Assembly: GCA_031289445.1 (NCBI GenBank)
Contig: JAITPL010000215.1
Span: 1 to 7,054, forward strand
DNA from: Tannerella sp.
Lineage (GTDB): Bacteria; Bacteroidota; Bacteroidia; Bacteroidales; Tannerellaceae
Length of the DNA: 7,054 nt
Direction of reading: 5' to 3'
The translations under genes were made by a program, and so were the position numbers. The notes beneath the pieces were generated by a model that saw nothing but the letters and a program-made list of their open reading frames with translations, had not been told where the DNA came from and searched no databases. Each line of letters opens with the position of its first letter. The stretch's first letter is position 1. This document shows positions 1 to 3,199 of this stretch, one piece after another.

Positions 1-18
1 TATCTTTAACTGTCTCAT
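1..18 (-). CDS. Start of a second rpoD-type sigma factor gene (partial, runs off the left edge)
   Basis: Read on the minus strand from 18 to 1, the sequence gives ATG AGA CAG TTA AAG ATA, or MRQLKI. These 18 bases are identical to the first 18 bases of the complete rpoD gene at 5438-5421. MRQLKI is also the usual beginning of Bacteroidales RpoD proteins, as I know them. A minus-strand promoter-like site at 82-110 and a remnant of the htrA 3' end at 150-176 lie upstream, in the same order and orientation as at the complete rpoD/htrA locus. I infer a paralogous sigma-70 gene whose body lies outside the window. Only six codons are visible, so the rest could be intact, truncated or decayed. It cannot be told from here which of the two copies is the housekeeping factor. 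Confidence 0.6.
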
Positions 19-36
19 ATTTATAACTTTACGTCT

Positions 37-55
37 CTCAAAATTGCATTTTGAG
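37..55 (-). other. Hairpin in the leader of the left sigma gene
   Basis: CTCAAAAT and ATTTTGAG form a perfect 8-bp stem around the three-base loop TGC. It lies between the proposed start of transcription (about 75) and the ATG at 18, so it would be in the 5' untranslated RNA. The stem is AT-rich and weak. No U-tract follows, so it is not a clear terminator, and its role is unknown. Confidence 0.35.
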
Positions 56-81
56 GCGCAAATTAGTAATTATTCAGGATG

Positions 82-110
82 CAAAGATAATGTTTTTTTT
101 GATATTACAA
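82..110 (-). promoter_or_regulatory. Bacteroidetes-type promoter for the left sigma gene
   Basis: On the minus strand, TATCTTTG (89-82) matches the Bacteroidetes -7 consensus TAnnTTTG exactly. TTG at 110-108 can serve as a weak -33 element with an 18-bp spacer, slightly shorter than the usual 19-21. Transcription would start near 75 and give a leader of about 57 bases before the ATG at 18. The matching interval at the complete rpoD gene lacks this sequence and is 38 bp shorter, so the left copy has a different promoter. Confidence 0.5.
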
Positions 111-149
111 GACAACTCCCCCGAAAATTAAACATATTTAACATTTTGA

Positions 150-176
150 TTAGTAAACTAAGTCGAATGCATAGCT
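150..176 (-). pseudogene. Remnant of the 3' end of an htrA/degQ gene
   Basis: Minus-strand codons 173-150 read YAFDLVY followed by TAA. The intact htrA gene ends YAIDLVD followed by TGA at 5554-5532. The surrounding plus-strand DNA 120-174 aligns without gaps to 5502-5556 with 43 identities in 55 positions by my count, covering the last htrA codons and the sequence just beyond its stop. Upstream of this the reading frame soon meets a stop (192-194) and similarity ends. This looks like a decayed duplicate of the htrA tail that travelled with an rpoD copy. An alternative is conservation of an untranslated regulatory element, but conservation of the last codons favours common descent. Confidence 0.6.
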
Positions 177-259
177 TCCGCATCGGGGGATTCATATCAA
201 TAGAACTTCCATAAAATATTATTTAAAATGATTATCCGCAATACGTCCTATCATCCTCT

Positions 260-290
260 GCATTCCGTTAGGAATGCGTCGCTCGGTAGA
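260..290 (+). repeat. 31-bp hairpin repeat, copy 1
   Basis: A stem GCATTCC/GGAATGC with a GTTA loop (260-277) is followed by GTCGCTCGGTAGA. The full 31 bp recurs identically at 313-343. Confidence 0.8.
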
Positions 291-312
291 AAACGATATA
301 CGCCTACATAGC

Positions 313-343
313 GCATTCCGTTAGGAATGCGTCGCTCGGTAGA
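313..343 (+). repeat. 31-bp hairpin repeat, copy 2
   Basis: Identical to 260-290 over all 31 bp, 53 bp downstream and in the same orientation. It is followed at 351-368 by a variant hairpin with the same stem but a TGAC loop and no 12-bp tail. Confidence 0.8.
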
Positions 344-350
344 TCAGGAT

Positions 351-368
351 GCATTCCTGACGGAATGC
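351..368. repeat. Variant hairpin unit (GCATTCC/GGAATGC stem)
   Basis: The stem is the same 7-bp pair as in the two 31-bp repeats, but the loop is TGAC, and the GTCGCTCGGTAGA tail is missing. It is a third, partial member of the same hairpin family. Confidence 0.65.
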
Positions 369-391
369 AGAGAATAGGGTAAAATTCATTC

Positions 392-421
392 TCTACCGAG
401 CGATACATCTCTACGAGATGT
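392..421 (-). repeat. Inverted, diverged copy of the hairpin repeat
   Basis: TCTACCGAGCGA (392-403) is the reverse complement of the conserved 12-bp tail of the 31-bp repeats. It is followed by a different hairpin, ACATCTC/GAGATGT with a TAC loop (405-421). The tail is kept while both stem arms have changed together, so pairing has been preserved although the sequence has not. Confidence 0.65.
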
Positions 422-460
422 TAGGACAAGATGAGGATAATCATTTTATTTTATTATAGA

Positions 461-488
461 TATTGTATTTTGTACAATAAGGCTCTTA
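461..488 (+). repeat. 28-bp dispersed repeat, copy 1
   Basis: Contains TATTGTA/TACAATA arms around TTTTG, followed by AGGCTCTTA. It is identical over 28 bp to 635-662 and differs at two positions from 682-709. Confidence 0.75.
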
Positions 489-518
489 GGTATTAGCCAC
501 ACACTGCATTACCCGGCA

Positions 519-550
519 GGGATAAATATAACGTCATTGGGCGTCGTGGA
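519..550 (+). repeat. 32-bp imperfect direct repeat flanking a palindrome, left copy
   Basis: GGGATAAATATAACG and the following bases match 586-617 (GGGACAAATATAACG and so on) at most positions. The two copies bracket the perfect palindrome at 554-581. Confidence 0.55.
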
Positions 551-553
551 TTG

Positions 554-581
554 GTAGAGACGTTGCATGCAACGTCTCTAC
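554..581. repeat. Perfect 28-bp palindrome
   Basis: The left arm GTAGAGACGTTGCA is followed directly by its exact reverse complement, with no spacer. From memory, palindromes of this GTAGAGACG type occur repeatedly in intergenic DNA of cyanobacteria and some Bacteroidetes and are thought to be REP-like; that link is unverified here. It begins with GTAGAGA, loosely like the GGTAGA tail of the hairpin repeats upstream. Confidence 0.75.
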
Positions 582-585
582 AGTC

Positions 586-617
586 GGGACAAATATAACG
601 CTATTAGGTGTCGTGTT
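586..617 (+). repeat. 32-bp imperfect direct repeat flanking a palindrome, right copy
   Basis: Partner of 519-550. The spacing suggests that the palindrome was inserted next to, or duplicated with, this sequence. Confidence 0.55.
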
Positions 618-626
618 GACGAAGTC

Positions 627-661
627 AAGAGCCTTATTGTATTTTGTACAATAAGGCTCTT
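627..661. repeat. Perfect 15-bp-arm hairpin containing copy 2 of the 28-bp repeat
   Basis: AAGAGCCTTATTGTA (627-641) and TACAATAAGGCTCTT (647-661) are exact reverse complements around a TTTTG loop. The right arm also occurs at 473-487, so 473-487 and 627-641 form 15-bp inverted ends around the palindrome region. Bases 635-662 are copy 2 of the 28-bp repeat. Confidence 0.75.
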
Positions 662-728
662 ATCTAAATTAGAAGTTAGGATATTGTACTTTGTACAATA
701 AGGCCCTTATCCCAAGTTAGAAGTTAGA
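636..728 (+). repeat. Tandem duplication of a 47-bp unit (second copy diverged)
   Basis: The unit starting near 636 is repeated with a 47-bp period near 683. Each unit has the TATTGTA-TACAATA core, AGGCYCTTAT and the tail TTAGAAGTTAG. Copy 3 of the 28-bp repeat (682-709) lies in the second unit and has two transitions relative to copies 1 and 2. Confidence 0.65.
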
Positions 729-757
729 AATTCAGAGCTATTTCTATAAATCACACA

Positions 758-770
758 TTATCAGTGATAA
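758..770. repeat. 13-bp palindrome TTATCAGTGATAA
   Basis: A perfect 6-bp inverted repeat around a single G. It could be an operator-like site or a chance palindrome; no promoter is visible beside it. Confidence 0.3.
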
Positions 771-820
771 AGGCTTAATATCGGGGCAATCCTTACGGTT
801 GACCATGTTGGAAGTTCAGA

Positions 821-876
821 CTTTACCTTCTTAATCCGGACTTACCATCTTATCCGAACTTGCCATCTTAGGATGA
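821..876 (+). repeat. Three degenerate 18-20 bp tandem units
   Basis: The units 821-840, 841-858 and 859-876 each begin CTTnnC and carry a CTTA/TCCG-like core. They look like an old short tandem repeat. The stretch from 877 to about 1000 is AT-rich, and I see nothing definite in it. Confidence 0.45.
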
Positions 877-1008
877 AATCAAGCGGATTCGCATGATAAT
901 TGTTGAGGACGGTGCTAGTTTGCACAAAAAAAATTACCTCATTAAACTGTTGATAATAAACTTATTGCATTTTTGTCGTGATTTTTTTCAAAAATAATTG
1001 CGAAAAAA

Positions 1009-1040
1009 TTTGGTGATTGGAAAAATAGTCCGTACCTTTG
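1009..1040 (+). promoter_or_regulatory. Bacteroidetes-type promoter of the membrane protein/winged-helix operon
   Basis: TTTG (1009-1012), a 20-bp spacer and TACCTTTG (1033-1040) match the -33 and -7 consensus TTTG/TAnnTTTG. Transcription would start near 1047, about 45 bases before the ATG at 1092. CTTTGC and GCAAAG (1036-1050) form a small inverted repeat over the start region, which could serve as an operator. No Shine-Dalgarno sequence is evident before the ATG, as is usual in this phylum. Confidence 0.75.
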
Positions 1041-1091
1041 CAGCGCAAAGTTCTTTAAAAACGATTTTTTCACATTAATAATATATAACAC

Positions 1092-1760
1092 ATGACACAG
1101 GGTACAGACGATATTAAAATTATCAAGGAGATGATGGAAAGGTCATCCAAGTTCCGTTATATCAACGGATTGTCGCTCATTTTTGCCGGATTGACGGCAG
1201 TTGCAGGCGCGGCTTTTGCTCATTTCTATATGATGGGCTACATACAAATCGCGCAACAAAACACACCGTATCAGCGACTTGTAGTTTTATTTCTTGCAGC
1301 GCTGACTGTTCTGACAATCGCCGCTTCAATAATTACGTTTTTCAGTTGGCTGAAAGCCAAAGAAAACCGTCAGTCCATCATTAACCGTCTGACAAGGCGG
1401 GTTTTATACAATCTGGCAGTGCCGCTTGTTACAGGCGGAGCGCTTTCGCTGCTCTTCCTTTTTCAGGGAAAGATTTCGATTGTATATGCTTTCACACTGA
1501 TATTCTACGGTTTATCTCTAGTGAATGTCTCGAAATTCACTTTCGGCGAGATTCATATCCTCGGACTTTGCGAAATTATTGCGGGTCTGATGTGCGTCTT
1601 TTTCATCGGCGATTCGGCGATGAAAACGGTTTGGAAATATTCGTCGATTCTGGACACTGTAAGCAACGGACTCCTCTGGTGGACAATAGGATTTGGCTTG
1701 CTTCACATCGTCTTCGGGCTGATTATCTATTTTAAACATGACAGAAAACGCACTGTATGA
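1092..1760 (+). CDS. Six-helix integral membrane protein of unknown function, paired with a winged-helix regulator
   Basis: I do not recognise a named family. The 222-residue protein starts with about 20 charged residues (MTQGTDDIKIIKEMMERSSK). It then shows six hydrophobic segments at roughly residues 24-48, 62-86, 106-125, 128-148, 154-172 and 192-213, and ends in a short basic tail (KHDRKRTV). It should sit in the inner membrane. There is no signal peptide with a cleavage site and no catalytic motif that I can see. Its stop overlaps the start of the winged-helix gene by 4 bp (ATGA at 1757-1760), so the two are probably translationally coupled. It is the first gene after the promoter at 1009-1040. 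From memory, such membrane protein/small winged-helix pairs recur in Bacteroidetes. A role as sensor or as target of the regulator is inference. The start is supported by the promoter spacing. Confidence 0.8.
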   Translation: MTQGTDDIKIIKEMMERSSKFRYINGLSLIFAGLTAVAGAAFAHFYMMGYIQIAQQNTPYQRLVVLFLAALTVLTIAASIITFFSWLKAKENRQSIINRLTRRVLYNLAVPLVTGGALSLLFLFQGKISIVYAFTLIFYGLSLVNVSKFTFGEIHILGLCEIIAGLMCVFFIGDSAMKTVWKYSSILDTVSNGLLWWTIGFGLLHIVFGLIIYFKHDRKRTV

Positions 1761-2044
1761 GCATTATAGATAACCTAAACAAGACGTTCAACAGCCATAT
1801 CCGTCTGGGTATCATGTCGATACTGTCGGTAAACGATTCGGTTGACTTCAGGTCGATGAAGGACATGCTCGAACTGACCGACGGCAATCTGGCAAGTCAC
1901 CTGCGCACGCTCGAAGAGATCGGGTATATCGTTACTAACAAGAAGTTTATCGGACGAAAGCCGAATACGAGTTATACCATAACCGACGAAGGAAGGAGCG
2001 CCTTTAAAGCACATTTGAATGCGCTTGAAAAACTGATAGGCTGA
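1757..2044 (+). CDS. Small winged-helix DNA-binding regulator (ArsR/MarR-like fold)
   Basis: This 95-residue protein consists almost entirely of one winged helix-turn-helix domain. It carries the signature of the small single-domain family in which HIRLGIMSIL (residues about 14-23) is followed by a DFRSMKDMLELTDGNLASHL helix-turn-helix (about 31-50). A wing follows with the conserved FIGRKPNTSYTITDEGR (about 64-80), and then a short C-terminal helix that probably dimerises. There is no ligand or metal domain and no cysteine pair, so it is unlikely to be a metal sensor of the ArsR type. It overlaps the membrane protein gene by 4 bp, suggesting that the two act together. A plausible role is regulation of its own operon, for example at the CTTTGC/GCAAAG repeat near the promoter, but that is inference. 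The length is normal for the family, and the gene looks intact. Confidence 0.88.
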   Translation: MSIIDNLNKTFNSHIRLGIMSILSVNDSVDFRSMKDMLELTDGNLASHLRTLEEIGYIVTNKKFIGRKPNTSYTITDEGRSAFKAHLNALEKLIG

Positions 2045-2064
2045 TTAAAATGAACGCAATATTA

Positions 2065-2166
2065 AAACGAATATAAATATCAAACGAATATAAATATCGG
2101 ATGAGTATAAATATCAAACGAATATAAATATTGAACGAGTATAAGCATCAAAACGAGTATAAATTT
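2065..2166 (+). repeat. Six-copy 17-bp tandem repeat
   Basis: Units start at 2065, 2082, 2099, 2116, 2133 and 2151, with consensus AAACGAATATAAATATC. The first two are identical, and later ones carry A/G and C/T changes plus one extra base before the last unit. A weak seventh copy may lie at 2051-2063. The unit length is not a multiple of three and stops occur in it, so it is not coding. It fills the gap between the winged-helix gene and the next membrane protein gene. Confidence 0.85.
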
Positions 2167-2183
2167 AAAACCGAAAAATTATT

Positions 2184-2606
2184 ATGGGCTTCTTTTCTAT
2201 TTTTTTAACTATTTTCCTATTATTTGTGCTATTTTGTTATAGCATTGCACCTAAGTGTATTATCGAAAAAAAGAACGATTACGTCAAGTTCTTTTTATGG
2301 TTCTTTAGCTGCTATTTGCTTTTGGAAGGGATATTCTCGTTATTACTGTTTCGAGCGCTTCCATACGACAAAACAACGCATGAATATACCTTATTGTTTT
2401 ATGTTTTGGCGCTGTGCCCGGCGCTTTTTGTGGCGCACTTGCTATATCCTTTCAAGACGGTAAAAAGAAGTCAGCATTTGACTTTCTTTCTGTTCTTCGC
2501 TTCTGTATTTTGTGCCTGTACAGGCGTTTTCTTTCTACTGCTTCATTTCAGTAATATGCAAACATATTTTCGCTGTATAGTATATTTTTTTGCATTTAAA
2601 CTCTGA
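2184..2606 (+). CDS. Small AT-rich integral membrane protein of unknown function
   Basis: The family is not recognised. The 140-residue protein is extremely hydrophobic and rich in Phe and Leu, with about four membrane segments at residues 3-22, 34-57, 68-87 and 98-120. A basic loop (IIEKKNDYVK) follows the first and KTVKRSQH precedes the fourth. The coding sequence is much richer in A and T than the sugar transferase and radical SAM genes that follow, with many T-runs, suggesting a different origin or fast evolution. It lies 18 bp after the last 17-bp tandem repeat and 36 bp before the sugar transferase, in the same direction, so it may share their transcript. I see no good promoter directly upstream. 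An overlapping frame at 2224-2463 was set aside as a shadow. A role in export or glycolipid handling would be a guess from context only. Confidence 0.65.
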   Translation: MGFFSIFLTIFLLFVLFCYSIAPKCIIEKKNDYVKFFLWFFSCYLLLEGIFSLLLFRALPYDKTTHEYTLLFYVLALCPALFVAHLLYPFKTVKRSQHLTFFLFFASVFCACTGVFFLLLHFSNMQTYFRCIVYFFAFKL

Positions 2607-2642
2607 ATTACAAAGTTCTTTTTATAAACAAATAAAAACAAA

Positions 2643-3191
2643 ATGAAACGACTATTTGACATCTTTTTTTCTCTCGTTGCGCTTGCGATATTTGCTGCGC
2701 CGGGGTTACTAATCGCTGTTCTGCTGCTTTTTAGGGAGCGGCATCCGGTGTTTTTTCATCAGAAACGCATCGGCAAGAACAAGCATGAATTTACCATCCT
2801 GAAATTTCAAACGATGGTAGATGAGCAGGTTACGCCTTTAGGCAGAATCTTGCGGAAAACAGGCATCGACGAATGGGCGCAGTTTTTCAACGTCCTGAAG
2901 GGCGATATGAGCATTGTCGGCCCCCGCGCCCTGACGCAATACGACATCGAACGCCTGCACTGGAACGATGATTTTCATGCGACACGTTGGCAGGTCAAAC
3001 CCGGCATCAGCGGTTTGGCGCAACTCTACGGCGGACAGCACCGTAAAATTTCATGGTTTTGGGACTTGCGTTACATACGCCGAAACAACGTCTTCATGGA
3101 CTTTTGCATCATAGTTTCGTCGTTCATGATGAACATTTTCGGAAAAACGAAAATTCGGCGTATCTTATTCAAAAACAACAACTTAAAATAA
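2643..3191 (+). CDS. Bacterial sugar transferase (polyprenyl-phosphate phosphosugar transferase, minimal type)
   Basis: A 182-residue member of the bacterial sugar transferase family (monotopic phosphoglycosyl transferases, as in PglC and the C-terminal domain of WbaP/WcaJ). These move a sugar phosphate from a nucleotide sugar onto undecaprenyl phosphate at the inner membrane. An N-terminal KRLFDIFFSL and hydrophobic re-entrant helix (about 5-30) leads into HQKRIGKNKHEFTILKFQTM (39-58). Next come GRILRKTGIDEWAQFFNVLKGDMS (67-90), with the catalytic Asp76-Glu77 pair, VGPRA (92-96) and VKPGISGLAQ (118-127). The usual DELPQ is DEWAQ and GPRP is GPRA, so it is a divergent subtype. It lacks the large N-terminal membrane domain of WbaP-type enzymes. 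It ends 8 bp before the radical SAM start, which suggests an operon. The sugar it transfers cannot be predicted. Confidence 0.88.
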   Translation: MKRLFDIFFSLVALAIFAAPGLLIAVLLLFRERHPVFFHQKRIGKNKHEFTILKFQTMVDEQVTPLGRILRKTGIDEWAQFFNVLKGDMSIVGPRALTQYDIERLHWNDDFHATRWQVKPGISGLAQLYGGQHRKISWFWDLRYIRRNNVFMDFCIIVSSFMMNIFGKTKIRRILFKNNNLK

Positions 3192-3199
3192 ATTACACA

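Larger units (their letters stand above)
224..448. mobile_element. MITE-like non-autonomous element with 14-bp terminal inverted repeats
   Basis: TAAAATGATTATCC (224-237) and GGATAATCATTTTA (435-448) are perfect inverted repeats. Moving inward, each half holds a small hairpin and then a 12-bp motif in mirrored orientation. On the left the hairpin is at 260-277 and TCGCTCGGTAGA at 279-290. On the right TCTACCGAGCGA is at 392-403 and the hairpin at 405-421. Extra hairpin units sit in the middle (313-343, 351-368). No coding frame spans the element. The flanks are AT-rich and no clean target-site duplication can be seen. It resembles MITE or REPIN-type elements moved in trans by a transposase encoded elsewhere, but its transposase family cannot be assigned from the sequence. 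Confidence 0.5.

Noticed and set aside
260..343. CRISPR array
   Set aside because: The repeats are only two exact copies with a 22-bp gap, contain their own hairpin, and fit a mirrored element; there are no further regular repeat-spacer units and no cas genes.
877..1000. Hidden small gene or RNA gene in the left spacer
   Set aside because: The sequence is AT-rich with frequent stops on both strands, and there is no tRNA-like or rRNA-like pattern.
2065..2166. CRISPR or coding repeat
   Set aside because: Units are contiguous without spacers, and the 17-bp period breaks the reading frame, so it is a simple tandem repeat.
3053..3199. Upstream in-frame ATG giving a 49-residue longer radical SAM protein
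   Set aside because: It would start inside the sugar transferase gene in another frame; the added residues are a shadow, and family homology begins at MKVKMILPAL (3200).
2607..3199. Cobalamin riboswitch ahead of the radical SAM gene
   Set aside because: Only 8 bp separate it from the sugar transferase, and no B12-box-like sequence is visible upstream.
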